DNA of 64,000 nucleotides from Tupaia tana (Eukaryota; Chordata; Mammalia; Scandentia; Tupaiidae), in assembly GCA_026018925.1 (NCBI GenBank), contig JAKSZU010000026.1, positions 12,701,127 through 12,765,126 on the forward strand, written 5' to 3'. A model generated the notes under the pieces. That model was given only the letters and a program-made list of their open reading frames with translations, was not told where the DNA came from and did not search any database. Shown here in pieces: positions 51,110 through 61,902 of the stretch. The translations under genes and the position numbers were made by a program. Positions within the stretch are counted from its first letter, which is position 1. Each line of letters opens with the position of its first letter.

Positions 51110-51260
51110 GCTAATATTTACTGGGTGCCCATGTGCCAATAATTACGCTAAATGCTTTCCATGCAGTATCTCAATTTTCACCCCCAACTTACTAATGAAG
51201 GAATAGGCTCAGGGAAGTAAAGGGACTTGCCCAAGATCTCAGTAAGTGGCAGCATCAAGA
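51110..51260 (-). mobile_element. MIR element
   Basis: tgggtgcccatgtgccaataattacgct through gggacttgcccaagatctcag, in reverse MIR order. Confidence 0.6.
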
Positions 51261-51402
51261 TGGTACACTTTGAGCTGTCTTACATCAAATTAGGACTGCA
51301 ATATACCTTCTTGTATTTTGAAATGTTTTTTCCTATTTCTGTTGCTCACTACTGAAACCAAATTTTATGTAAGTTCAAATTAGCAATCTAAACACCAATT
51401 TC

Positions 51403-51590
51403 AGGGCCAGCAGGTAGCATAGTGGTGGAGGCACTGGACTCCCACATGGTTGACTGCGGTTCAAGAGGAGAATGGAAGAGAAGGGATTGCAGTGTGGCCA
51501 TCTCCCTAGGGAGTGATTTCTCAGTTTTTGTCTCTCTGGTGAGTGCATGCACCCTATAGCAAAAATCCCTCAAAAAAAAAAAAAAAATCA
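51403..51590 (+). mobile_element. tRNA-SINE with internal deletion
   Basis: Forward copy in which the B-box region (ggttcaag) jumps directly to aggagaatggaagag; about 70 bp of the middle are missing. Confidence 0.82.
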
Positions 51591-51599
51591 ATTTCATTT

Positions 51600-52120
51600 A
51601 AGGATCCTGAAATTTCTTCTAATGTAATGTTGAGCTCATGAGAAAAATCTGATAGTCTGTACTGAACTCAGTTAACTATAGGGCTTTTCAATATTTAGAA
51701 GAAGGGGGAAAATCTTACACTACTAGGAATGTGGGGCAACTGTGAGGAACAGTAAAAGAGCCAACAACCTGTTTGCTTAAAACACAACAAAACAGGCACT
51801 ATTATGCACGTAGTCCCTCTTCGGGGTTCTGCAGTGAAAACAGCCTGCTAAAGGGACTTGGCTGACATCATGAAGGTAGTGGGTCAAGCTAAAAATGTGG
51901 AGAAAGACAGAAATATTCGAGGATATATAGTCCTATCTTTCAATTATGCTCATGAAGTAGCCTTTCAAAGCTATTCGATGGCCAGCAAATACCATGAGCT
52001 ATTCTTCTCTTGCAGAAACAAAATTTCTTGCAGCAGCAGGGGTCCTGGGACCTTCTTTTGGTGGTAGTGGTAGAGGGTGACATTAGGACAATTCGTTCGT
52101 ATACTAGAAAATGGCGGGCA
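51600..52120. other. BICDL1 upstream intron, unique sequence
   Basis: No feature that I can support. Confidence 0.4.
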
Positions 52121-52123
52121 ACA

Positions 52124-52203
52124 GGCCGGCAGGTGGCATAGTGGTTAAGGCGCTGGACTACCACATGGCTAACCACAGTTCGAGTACTGGACCTGGTAGC
52201 TTG

Positions 52204-52234
<31 letters not shown>

Positions 52235-52275
52235 ATCAAATTGAATAATAATAAACAAATACAATTAAATAAATA
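52124..52275 (+). mobile_element. tRNA-SINE, short form
   Basis: Forward copy: ggccggcaggtggcatag, ggttaaggcgctggacta, B box gttcgagtac, then (CT)n and catcaaattgaataataa. Confidence 0.85.
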
Positions 52276-52469
52276 TTAAAAAAAGGAAGTGGCAGGCATG
52301 GGTATTACAGTTTACTTCTCAAATTGATGAGTTTTGGACTATTGTGCTTAAGCAGCCAATAATAGTTATGGAGGAAACAAAACATCTGTAATCAATAGGT
52401 GAATATAAAATAGATTTTAGTTCATGTGGTTTTTTTTTTAACTTTTTAAATAATTATTTTATTTAACTT

Positions 52470-52627
52470 TATTTATTTATTTTAATTTGACCAGAGAGGA
52501 ACAGAGTTAGAGAGAGAGAGAGAGAGAGAGAGAAAGTGAGAAAGCAAGCTGCCAGGTCTGGGACTGGAACCGTGGCTGGCCATGTTGGAGTCCAGCACCC
52601 TTAACCACCACACCATCTGCTGGCCCC
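52470..52627 (-). mobile_element. tRNA-SINE, short form
   Basis: Reverse copy: ttaatttgaccagagagg, (GA)n, ctgggactggaaccgtgg, ccatctgctggcccc. Confidence 0.85.
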
Positions 52628-52856
52628 TAAATTCTTTTTTTCTTTCATAAATAAAACTAACAAGTGTTCAGAGTGAAAAAAAAAAAAAAGAGCACTGAAA
52701 AGTTTAAATGAAAATTAGTATTTCTACCTATCTCTTACTCTCCAGAGGTAATCACCATTAGAGACATTCCAAAACCTTCTTATAAAGTTTTCTATTCATA
52801 TGTATTTATCTAAGACATTATCAAACAACTTGCCTTTAAGAATACATGAATTTGGG

Positions 52857-53105
52857 ACCAGCAGCTGGTTTAACGGTTACGTCGCTGGACTCCTACATAG
52901 CCAACCATAGTTGGAGTCCTGGACTGGTGCCTTGAAACTCATACAGGGCGCGTGTGTGTGCGTGCCTAAGATTCCAAGAGGAGAATGGAGAAGGGATTGT
53001 GCTGTGGCCATCCCCCCTAGGAGGTGCTTTCTTACTTTCTGTCTCTCTCCCTCTCTGGCAAGTGCATGTGCCCTATAGCAAAAATTTCTCTTAAAAAAAC
53101 AAACA
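52857..53105 (+). mobile_element. tRNA-derived SINE, long form
   Basis: Forward copy with diverged head (gggaccagcagctggtttaa) and tail ctatagcaaaaatttctc. Confidence 0.85.
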
Positions 53106-53119
53106 AACAATATTTTAGC

Positions 53120-53490
53120 ATCTTTCCTGTTGCTATGTAGGTCCACCTTATTCTTTTTAACAGTTATCTGGTATTTAGTTACATGAATACATCATAATTT
53201 ACCTAGTCCCTACTGGTCAGCATTTACAATATTCTAATTTTTTTTGCTGTTATAAGCATTGTTGCAGAAAACATCCTTGCCCACTTACTTTGTGCTTGTG
53301 GGAAAATATCCTCAAAGGTGGACGAAGTAGAAAACAAGTGGAGTCACTAGGTAAAGGATATGCCACTCATTTTGATAGGTATTGCAAAACTGTCTGCCAA
53401 AAAGGGTGCATCAATTTATATACCCCTGACAGTACAAAAATGCCTGCTTCTCAATACTTTGCCTACACTGGGTATTACAACCTATTTTAA
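53120..53490 (+). mobile_element. L1M fragment
   Basis: cataatttacctagtcccta, gctgttataagcattgttgc, tttgataggtattgcaaaac and catcaatttatatacccctg follow the order of an old L1 3' region. Confidence 0.65.
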
Positions 53491-53494
53491 TCTT

Positions 53495-54490
53495 TAGATA
53501 CTTGTTTCTAAAATTTTCAAAAACTTAAAATCTCTTATTTTCACTGCATACAGACTACATGATACAGGCATTTGAAAAAATAACTCCAGTCCTCTTACAG
53601 AATGCTGATGAATTTAATACTCATATAGCTCCCGAACTATCTAAAATGAGCTCCTTGTATCATCTGAGTGCTTGGGTTGCTATTATTTAATGGATACTAC
53701 TTTTAATGAATCCTCAAGTTGGCAAACAAACTGACAGTATGCTTCTTCTCCCTGAAAAGCTTAATTTGGTCAGAGGACCATCTAGGACAAATTATTTCCT
53801 TTCCACTGAGCAGAGTTGTTCCACAATCACTGTTCTTATTGACATGATTAGTAACATATGAACATCTTCCCAAACTAGAACATTTAGATTAAGATTGTTT
53901 AGGTTGGCCAAAGCAGATCTGTTAACTACACACTTTCTTGTTAAATGGAGGAAAGGAAATTGCATTAGTTACACATGAGCATTCATTTAACTTATCTGTC
54001 AAAAGGGAAAAAAAATGAACCAATTAACTTAGAAATTATCACAGGAAAGATCTACTACTTTAATACTTGGCCCAAATAACTGAATGTTACTTTGAGAGAG
54101 AAATTCTCAATCATTTTTCTGCCAGAGCATGATAGATAATGGGTACCCTGGTGGTGGCAGTGAAGTGACAATTAAGGATATGATGATGACAGCTATAGCA
54201 ATGGCTCACATGCTGGGCATCTATCATTTGTTTTCCCGTTCTAATTATTTAACATGTATTATCTCACTAAATCTTCACAAGAAGCTGAGGAAGTAGATGA
54301 TCTGAACTCCTCCACTTGGAGTTGAGGATCCCAAGGGCAAGTCAAATTTCTAAGGGTGTGTTGGGTGTTGGTGACTTGCTGCAACTGGAATTCCCACCTA
54401 GATTTGTGGTCTCTACAGTCACTACCTGTCTCAGCACTATAACACCTCACTGTATCCCTTTTCTCCACCAAAATGCTTAATAAAATGAAA
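53495..54490. other. BICDL1 upstream intron, mostly unique
   Basis: A reverse MIR-like end lies at 54190-54300. No coding signal. Confidence 0.45.
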
Positions 54491-54497
54491 GCAATGT

Positions 54498-54745
54498 GGG
54501 GCCAGCAGATCGTGTGGTAGTTAAGGTGCTGGATTCCCACATGGCCAACAGCAGTTCAAGTCCTGCACCCAGAAACTGGAAAGTCATGCCGGTGAGTGTG
54601 TATGCATGCATGTCCAAAACCCCGAGAGGAGAACGGAGGAGAAGGGATGGTGGTGTGGCCATCCCTTTGGAGTGTGCTTTCTTACTTTTTCTCTCTCTGT
54701 CTCTCTGGTGAGTGCACATGTCCTATAGCAAAAAATCTAAAAACA
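54498..54745 (+). mobile_element. tRNA-derived SINE, long form, diverged
   Basis: Forward copy: ggggccagcagatcgtgtgg, gttcaagtcctgcaccc, tcctatagcaaaaaatc. Confidence 0.85.
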
Positions 54746-54749
54746 AAAC

Positions 54750-55410
54750 AAAAACCAAATATTGGATGATCTTTAGAGATGCCTGGAATGGAGAAAGTCT
54801 GATGCCACTAATATTTATTACAGATATGAGAGAATACCTGATGACGTCAATGCATACTGGCAGTCCTGCTTACAGGAAACATGTGTAAAAGTCTGTTGAC
54901 CTTTAGAAAGTATTTACCCACTAGGTAGGGACCATACCTAATTATGTACTTAAATTAACTCTAAAATTAGAGCATAGTAACAGTTTTGTTATTATCATCC
55001 TTGTAACCATTATCATGAATGCAAATCCCTCAGCAGCAAAGACCAGCAACTCTGGCAGCACAAGGTTTAATTGAAAAAAGAAAAAAGGACTGATGTTAAT
55101 CCACTGTTGTTTCTGAAAGAGGACCATTATTCAATGTCAGATCCCTACCCCAGGTATTCCCAATACACAGTGTTTACAATTAGGGCTTTTGATTCAGGTT
55201 ATTTTAAAATTTTATTTTATTATTATTATTTTTTAACCAGAAGATTCAGTGCTCTGTGTTAATCTGATGGCCTGGCACTTTGCAAATGTGTTAGCTGTTG
55301 TTACTGTGCTATTGTCTTCATCATTACTATAAACCAGCTCTAATAATTTCAAAGATCAACCCTGACTAAAGGTCTAATGTTTAAGTCACTGGCATAGAAA
55401 AGTCTACAAG
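54750..55410. other. BICDL1 upstream intron, unique sequence
   Basis: Contains one palindromic CRE, TGACGTCA, at 54842-54849. Nothing else recognised. Confidence 0.45.
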
Positions 55411-55412
55411 AT

Positions 55413-55595
55413 TGGGGGCTGGCAGGTGGCATGGTGGCTAAGGGTGCTGGACTCCCACATGGCCGACCGCAGTTCAAGTCCTGGCACCCAGTGGCTTGCT
55501 TTCTAATTTTCTGTCTCTGTCTCTCTCTGGTCTGGTTTGGTCGGTTGGTCTGTCTTATGAATGAATAAATGAATGAATGAATGAATGAATGAACA
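55413..55595 (+). mobile_element. tRNA-SINE, short form, with (GAAT)n tail
   Basis: Forward copy from ggggctggcaggtggcatgg; its tail has grown into a tetranucleotide repeat (about 55556-55592). Confidence 0.85.
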
Positions 55596-55644
55596 TTCTT
55601 TAAAACAAAAGAAAAGAAAAATCTAAAAAATTAAGTGTAAAGGA

Positions 55645-55880
55645 GTGCTTGGCTCAGCTGTGGTGGTGCACCTGCTGGGATTCTACTGCTCAGAGGCTGA
55701 GCTGCACAGGAGGCCCAGCATTGATTCCTGGCCCAACCTGAACAGGCCAGGTGTGGTGGCACACACCTATGGTCCTGTCTAGCTGGTCAGGCTGGGGTAG
55801 GGGGATCCTGACATGGCAAGACCCTGCCCAAAATCAACCTCTCTCCCTCTCTCTTTCATAAATAAATAAAATAAACTTAA
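55645..55880 (+). mobile_element. Composite tRNA-like / 7SL-like repeat
   Basis: The first half has tRNA-like features (ggctcagctgtggtggtgc, gattcctggcc). The second half reads ggccaggtgtggtggcacac, cctgtctagctggtcagg, atggcaagaccctg, like a 7SL/Alu monomer. It ends in a CT-rich zone and (ATAA)n like the local SINEs. Confidence 0.6.
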
Positions 55881-55924
55881 AAACATTTCAATAAGGACAG
55901 ACCTTAAAGAGTCTGTTAAGGCTC

Positions 55925-56165
55925 TTTAACTAGGCTCCATGGCCTAGTTAAAGGAACTGGATCCCAGATGGCTAAGGGCATGGTTTAAACCCCAGCAGCT
56001 TGAAAAACATACTAAGTGCATGTGTGCCCAAAATCCTGACAGGTAGGAGAAACCGTGAAAGCATTGGAGCATGAACCCACTTCACTAGGGGTGCCTTCTA
56101 CCTCTCACTCTGTCTGTCCTGGTGACCGCACGCGCCCTCTAGCTAACTGGAAAAACAAACAAACA
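55925..56165 (+). mobile_element. tRNA-SINE, older gaaaaacatgctgg-type
   Basis: Forward diverged copy: ggcctagttaaaggaactgg, cttgaaaaacatactaagtg, aaatcctgacaggtagg. Confidence 0.75.
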
Positions 56166-56169
56166 AATA

Positions 56170-56640
56170 AGCAAAAACAATACAGCTTAAAGAGAAAGTC
56201 TGCCCTGAGGCAGAACTACAGAGAATTCAGGCACCTGCTTCCATGGATGGTGGTATAGCAATGACAGAGAAAGCCTCAAAGGTCCTAAGGGTAAAGAGGG
56301 GAGAGAACATAGAAATGTAGCCAAGCTAAAAGAATTACTACCCAGCTAAACCAAGGCACTACACAGTCCCCAACAACAGGGCCACCAGGGTTGAAAATAC
56401 TATGAGTAAGATGAACTTCCTGGAATGGAAAATGTTTATGCTTTAAAAGGAGACTGCATGGATGTTTGGAAAAGAAATTGAGCATCTTTTCATGATAAAT
56501 AGGAAGGCCAGGGAAAGGTAGACACTTTGAATGCCATTCCACTTAGTAAACTTTTAGGAAAATGATAGGGCTTAGTAAACAGGAGTTCTTTGCTAGAATA
56601 GCAGTGCCACAGGGACACAGGATTCCTTCAGAAAATAACC
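56170..56640. other. BICDL1 upstream intron, unique sequence
   Basis: No feature seen. Confidence 0.4.
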
Positions 56641-56649
56641 AGTGCAGCA

Positions 56650-56819
56650 GTTATGCACTGTACATAGGAAAGCGGGATCCCACGTGGCCGACTGCAGTTT
56701 GAATCCCAGGTCTGCTGGCTTGAAAAACGGGCAAGGTGAGTGTGCATGTATGCCCCAAATCCTGACAGGATGGAGAAATGGAGGAAAAATGATTGCAGCG
56801 TGACTATGCCCCACCGCAG

Positions 56820-56854
<35 letters not shown>

Positions 56855-56930
56855 CGCACATGTGTGCGTGAGCGCACTGCGTCTGATGAGTGCATGTGCT
56901 CTCTGGTAATTAATTAAAAAATAAAAAGAA
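56650..56930 (+). mobile_element. tRNA-SINE, older type, with (GT)n
   Basis: Forward copy with cttgaaaaacgggcaagg and a (GT)n run at 56820-56846 in place of the CT-rich zone. Confidence 0.75.
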
Positions 56931-56937
56931 CTGTCAT

Positions 56938-57186
56938 GGGACCAGCAGTTAGCATAATGGCTATGTTGCTGGAGTCTCATGTAGTCGACCGTGGTTCAAG
57001 CCCCGGACCCGGTGGCTTAAACTCACGCCAGGCGCGTGTGCATATGCCCAAGATCCTGAGAGGAGAATGGATGAGAAGGGATTGTGGCATGACCATCTCC
57101 CCGGGGGAGTGATTTCTCGCTTTCTCTCTGTCTCTCTCTGTCTTTCTGGCGAGTGCATGCGCCCTATAGAAAAAAACCTCTCCAGT
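56938..57186 (+). mobile_element. tRNA-derived SINE, long form
   Basis: Forward copy followed by an (AAAT)n-type tail to about 57240. Confidence 0.9.
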
Positions 57187-57504
57187 AAATAAATAAATAA
57201 AAAAATAAAATAAAATAAAATAAATAAATAAATAAACAGAACTGTCATGTCTTTTTATACCTCCCCCCCCCCCCCCTTTTAGTCAGGTGGCTCATCAGGG
57301 GACTTATCTAGTAATAAAAAGAAGGTTAGGAAGCTAAAATGTTCTTGTTTGGAGCTGTAGAAGGGTTAGGAGAAAACTTTTTCCCCAAGCCACCACCACA
57401 AGAGCAAGACTATTAACCAAATGATGCCTTTTCCTCCCAATAGCCATGTTCCCTGAATATGCCTCCTTGACTTTGCTCACGATCTGCTTCCATTTGGGAT
57501 GTCA

Positions 57505-57720
57505 CCTGATTTTTTTGTTTCTTTCTTCCACGAGAGAGAGAGAGAAGCCGTAACAGGACTCTGATACTGTTATCTACTCCCAGTCTCTGCCAGCCATGGA
57601 TCCGAGCACACGTGTGCCTGGTGTACTCAAGGAGGTCTCCTGACACAAACCTGAAACCTTCCTGCTGGGTCAGCCTTGGAGAACATCCCGTTTTACCACC
57701 ATGCCACTGTCTGGCCTTCC
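57505..57720 (-). mobile_element. tRNA-SINE, very old
   Basis: Reverse copy, recognisable by cacgtgtgcctggtg, cctgaaaccttcctgctgg and ccaccatgccactgtctggcc. Confidence 0.5.
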
Positions 57721-57819
57721 TAATTCTTGACCTTCATAGTCCAGAAGAGAGGTGACCTCAATATTGCTTTCACCATCTCACAGGGTAAAATTACTACATT
57801 ATTTGTAGTCCTATAATAC

Positions 57820-57985
57820 TCTTAATTACAGCACTTATCACAGTCTCTTTTGTTGATTTGTTTACATGTCTGACTGTGAAGGACTTAAGGGCAAGAACTG
57901 TATCTCCTATTTACCTTTGTTTCCCTAATAAAGTACATGGGACATAGTAGGTGCTCAACTAAATGTTCACTGTATGAAATAAAAT
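57820..57985 (+). mobile_element. L2 3' end
   Basis: cacttatcacagtctctttt, ggacttaagggcaagaactg, gacatagtaggtgctcaac match the L2 3' end. Confidence 0.75.
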
Positions 57986-57989
57986 CTGA

Positions 57990-58640
57990 ACACCTTAAGC
58001 GAGTACTTCTTGTGAAAGTCAAGCTCTGACTATAGAAAACAGAAATGGGATTAAGCTAAACCCCAGAAGTGCCCTGTTAGCAAGGCTCCATCAGGACTGC
58101 CAGAGAATTAATGAGCTAATTCCCTTTGATTTGAATGGCCCAGACTCAGTAAAGGGCATTATTTTCTCCTATAGGTCATCGCCATGGCTCAAGTAGATTT
58201 ACTTAGGCTTTGATGTAAATTACCCATGACTGATCCACAGATTTGCTGCTTGGTGCTTTACCTATACCTTCGCTCTGCTTTTGCATGTGGAATCTTCTAA
58301 AAGCCAGAACCTAGAACTTCTTCCCCTGTGTCCTCTATGACCTCACTAAAGTCCTTTGTTTATAAGGTCATTATCATTTAATGGAAATATGTCTGAAATC
58401 TTTTTTTTTTTTTTTTGAACTCATCATTAAATAGGTACTCCCCTCCCTTTCCAAAAAAAAGTGCATGTGGGAGTAGGCGATAAATTCAGATTCCCTTTGT
58501 TTTGGAAGACAAGACCATGTTCTGTTAGAGTTGAATACAACAAAGTAAACCTGAGGGAAAGGAAGATAAACACTCTTTAAGCACTTTCTATGACCAAGTA
58601 CTACTCTTAAGTTACATATGGTATTTCATTTTGTCTTAAA
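57990..58640. other. BICDL1 upstream intron, unique sequence
   Basis: SINE-free stretch with closely spaced homeodomain-like (ATTAATGAGCTAATT, about 58107) and LEF-like (CCTTTGATTTG) motifs; no coding signal. Confidence 0.4.
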
Positions 58641-58648
58641 AGTCAGCA

Positions 58649-58921
58649 GTGGGACCAGCAGTTGGCGTAATGGCTATGTCGCTGGACTCCTGTGTAGTCC
58701 ACCACAGTTTGAGTCCGGGACCTGGTGGCTTAAACTCATGCTGGGCACGTGTGTGCGTGCGTGCACAAGACCCCGAGAGGAGAATGGAGAGGGGATTGCA
58801 GTGTGGCCATCCCCCCGGGGGGTGATTTCTCGCTTTCTGTCTCTCTGTCTCTTTGTCTCTCTCTGTCTTTCTGGCGAGTGCACACTTCCTATAGCAAAAA
58901 CCTCTCCAAAAAAAAAAAAAA
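58649..58921 (+). mobile_element. tRNA-derived SINE, long form
   Basis: Forward copy, gggaccagcagttggcgtaa to ctatagcaaaaacctctcc plus poly(A). Confidence 0.92.
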
Positions 58922-58934
58922 ATAGTCAGCAGCA

Positions 58935-59142
58935 AACTTAACAGCAGTGCTGGAAGCCGCAAGGCTGACTGTGGGTTTGGATTCCCCAGTCAGGCTGAAA
59001 ACATACTATGTGTGTGTGTGTGCATGCCTAAGATCTGACTAGAGGTCTTCAGAAAGGGGTTTGCGGCATGATAAAACCCTATTTCTCTCTCACTATGCAT
59101 ACAGTCTCTATCATGAATAAGATTTAAAAAAAAAAAAAGTCA
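58935..59142 (+). mobile_element. tRNA-SINE, atgaataa-tail subfamily
   Basis: Forward copy: ggctgactgtgggtttggatt, ccccagtcaggctgaaaac, tctctatcatgaataag. Confidence 0.7.
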
Positions 59143-59389
59143 CAGGATAAATACTATTAACCCCTTTCTTTTTTGAATTAACTGAAGCTAGATGAGATTA
59201 AGCTGCATAATTAACTAGTACATGATGGAGCCAGGATTCAAATGAGACCTTACCTCAAAGCCAATGATAATACTATTACACAACCATACCCAAGGGAAAT
59301 GACTGCCTTATGTCTACTTCTTGTCAGGTTTAGCATCAAAAACAGACATCAGGTAGCGCTTCTTTTGAGTGTTTTGAGATCTCTTTTGT

Positions 59390-59770
59390 CATTTATCTCC
59401 AGCCCTGACTTCAGGTTCCTATACCCAAGTGCCTGCTCAACATACCGAGAACTTCTTCCCCTATGTCTTCTTGGAAGCTGAACTGCACAAATTTAACATG
59501 TCTAAAACCTGAGCTCCTGATTCTAGGGCCTCCATCAAACGTATTCCTCCTCGAGTCTTCCCTTCTCAGGAGATGGCAAGTTCATTCTTAGGAGTTTTTC
59601 ATTCCTCTTTTCCCTTCACACCCCTCATCCAATCCATGTACAAATCCTGTAGATTCTACCTTTGAACGTAACCTCAGAGGATTGTTACAAGCATGAGATG
59701 AGCTGATATTTACAAATGTTAGAAGTGCCTGGCACACAGAAAGTGCTATACAAGTATTTATAGGGTGACA
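59390..59770 (+). mobile_element. L2 fragment with MIR/L2-type end
   Basis: aacctgagctcctgattctag, aggagatggcaagttcattc, ccaatccatgtacaaatcctg match the L2 coding region; 59660-59770 ends with gtgcctggcacacagaaagtg. Confidence 0.7.
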
Positions 59771-59888
59771 TAACTGCCCAGCATCCTACTTCTCCCTACC
59801 TCTACTGAGTCCACCTTGACGACTGATGTATAATCACCCAACTAGTCTCCATGTTTCCATCCTTGCCCATGCAGCAGAACAATTCTTT

Positions 59889-60152
59889 TTTTTTTTTTTG
59901 AAGAGGTTTTTGCTATAGGGCGCGTGCGCTCGCCAGACAGACAGAGAGAGACAGAGAGACAGAAAGCAGGAAATCACCCCCCCAGGGGGGATGGCCACGC
60001 CGCAATCCCTTCTCCTCCATTCTTCTCTCGGGATCTTGGGCACGCACGCACACGCGCCCGGCGTGAGTTTAAGCCACCGGGTCCGGGACGTGAACCGCGG
60101 TCGACTACGTGGGAGTCCAGCGACATAGCCATTACGCTAACTGCTGGTTCCC
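59889..60152 (-). mobile_element. tRNA-derived SINE, long form, young (left arm of inverted pair)
   Basis: Near-consensus reverse copy. B box reads ggttcacgtcc, the same unusual variant as its partner. Its left flank agcagaacaattcttt (59873-59888) has no direct match on its right side. Confidence 0.95.
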
Positions 60153-60182
60153 TGACTTGAGTTTTTAAAGAATTGCTCTCCT

Positions 60183-60446
60183 GGGACCAGCAGTTAGCGT
60201 AATGGCTATGTCGCTGGACTCCCACGTAGTCGACCGCGGTTCACGTCCCGGACCCGGTGGCTTAAAACTCACGCCGGGCACGTGTGCGTGCGTGCCCAAG
60301 ATCCCGAGAGGAGAATGGAGGAGAAGGGATTGCGGCGTGACCATCCCCCCTGGGGGGTGATTTCTCGCTTTCTGTCTCTATGTCTCTCTCTGTCTGTCTG
60401 GCGAGCGCACGCGCCCTATAGCGAAAAACCTCTCCAAAAAAAAAAA
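60183..60446 (+). mobile_element. tRNA-derived SINE, long form, young (right arm of inverted pair)
   Basis: Near-consensus forward copy with B box ggttcacgtcc. Its right flank aaaaactcaagtca (60447-60460) matches the reverse complement of the 30-bp spacer, not the spacer itself. Confidence 0.95.
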
Positions 60447-60594
60447 AAAAACTCAAGTCAGATTGTGTTACTGCTCAAAATCCTCTAGAAACGTTCTCAT
60501 CTATTCAGAATACAACAGTCCTTATCATAACTTAGAAGATGCTGTGAGATTCCCTGCCCTCCCAAACCTTAGCTCTAATTTCTTCTTTTTATTT

Positions 60595-60838
60595 TGAAAT
60601 TAAATTTGCTAGAAGATGCATGTGCTTGACAGAGCTAGCAAGTGTGATAAAGTAAAAAAGCACCCCTTAAGGGAGGTGGTCATGTCACAGGCCCTTCTCC
60701 ATTTCCCCTTTCGGGATCTTAGGCACGCACATACACATGCCCTGTGTTTTTTTTTTTAAGCCATGGGCCCAGTACTCAAACTGCACAGTGTGCCATGAGG
60801 GATCCACCTGCCTTAACCACCATGCCACAGGTTGGCCT
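60595..60838 (-). mobile_element. tRNA-SINE, old
   Basis: Reverse diverged copy: atttgctagaagatgcatg, gggatcttaggcacgcac, ccaccatgccacaggttggcc. Confidence 0.7.
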
Positions 60839-60946
60839 TGATCTCCTCTTTTATCTACCATAGTCTTTTGGTTCTATTCATATTGGCCTCCTCCTTGTCC
60901 TCAGCACTGTCCAGCATATTCTTTTTTTTTAAAGAATTATTTTATT

Positions 60947-61216
60947 GGGACCAGCAGTTAGTGTAATGGCTATGTCGCTGGACTCCCATGTAGTCGACCG
61001 CGGTTCGAGTCCCGGACCCGGTCGCTTAAACTCACGCCGGGCGCATGTGCGTGTCTGCCCAAGATCCTAAGAGGAGAACGGAGGAGAAAGGATTGCGGCG
61101 TGGCCATACCCCCTGGGGGGTGATTTTTCGCTTTCTATCTCTCTGTCTCTCTCTGTCTTTCTGGCAAGCGCACGTGCCCTATAGCAAAAGCCTCTCCAAA
61201 AAAAGAAAGAAAAAAA
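60947..61216 (+). mobile_element. tRNA-derived SINE, long form, nested
   Basis: Forward copy with exact 16-bp duplication aaagaattattttatt (60931-60946 and 61217-61232). It is inserted in the tail of an older short-form SINE. Confidence 0.95.
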
Positions 61217-61396
61217 AAAGAATTATTTTATTGAACTTTATTTATTTAGTTTATTTATCTTAATTTGACCAGGGAAGGACAGAATGAGAGAGTGAGAGGG
61301 AAAGTGAGAAAGCAAGCAGCAAAGTCTGGGACTCGAACTGTGGTCGGCCCTGTGGGAATCCAGCTCCCTTAACCACCATGCCACCTGCCGGCCTCT
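61217..61396 (-). mobile_element. tRNA-SINE, short form, host of a nested SINE
   Basis: Reverse copy split by the insertion; its own duplication tgtc(c/t)agcatattctt lies at about 60908 and 61396. Confidence 0.9.
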
Positions 61397-61429
61397 GTCT
61401 AGCATATTCTTGCATTGGATCTATGCATT

Positions 61430-61745
61430 TGCTTCTCCTCTGTCTGAAACATTCTTCCCTTAGATATTCACAAGGCCTGTTCCCTCACTTTGCTCAGGTC
61501 TCTTCTCAAATGTCACCTTATTAGAGAGGTCGCCTTTGTTCACCTAGTCCTACCTGTCAATCTCTATTTGGTCTCTCTAATTTTTCTCTACAGCACTTAT
61601 CACGCCTGACATATGGTTCTTTGTTAATTGAGCTACTGCCTCTTTCTTGCCTTTGATGGAAGTTCCAAAAGGCCAAGGCTTGTTTTGTTTGTTGCCTTAA
61701 TCACAATGTTCACCTGAGCCAGGCACATGGTAAACAAATTCGTTG
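61430..61745 (+). mobile_element. L2 3' end
   Basis: ctcaggtctcttctcaaatgtcacc, acagcacttatcacgcctgac and gagccaggcacatggtaaac match the L2 3' region in order. Confidence 0.8.
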
Positions 61746-61902
61746 AGTACAGGGAAAGCATGTATATATTAACTCATTTGCAACTTGGGGTTATGCCCAT
61801 AACAAGGAACAAAACAAATTCTGTAAAATCCCCATACTGCAGAATGAATTTGTTTTTCAGCAGGACAAAGAAATCATTTTTAAATATTAAGAATTTTATC
61901 TT

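Noticed and set aside
51858..52067. Open frame MADIMKVVGQAKNVEKDRN...
   Set aside because: Short, with no recognised family and no splice or poly(A) evidence; I could not link it to a retrocopy.
60183..60260. tRNA gene
   Set aside because: A and B box motifs are present, but this is the head of a SINE: it has no proper acceptor stem or cloverleaf and is repeated throughout the window.
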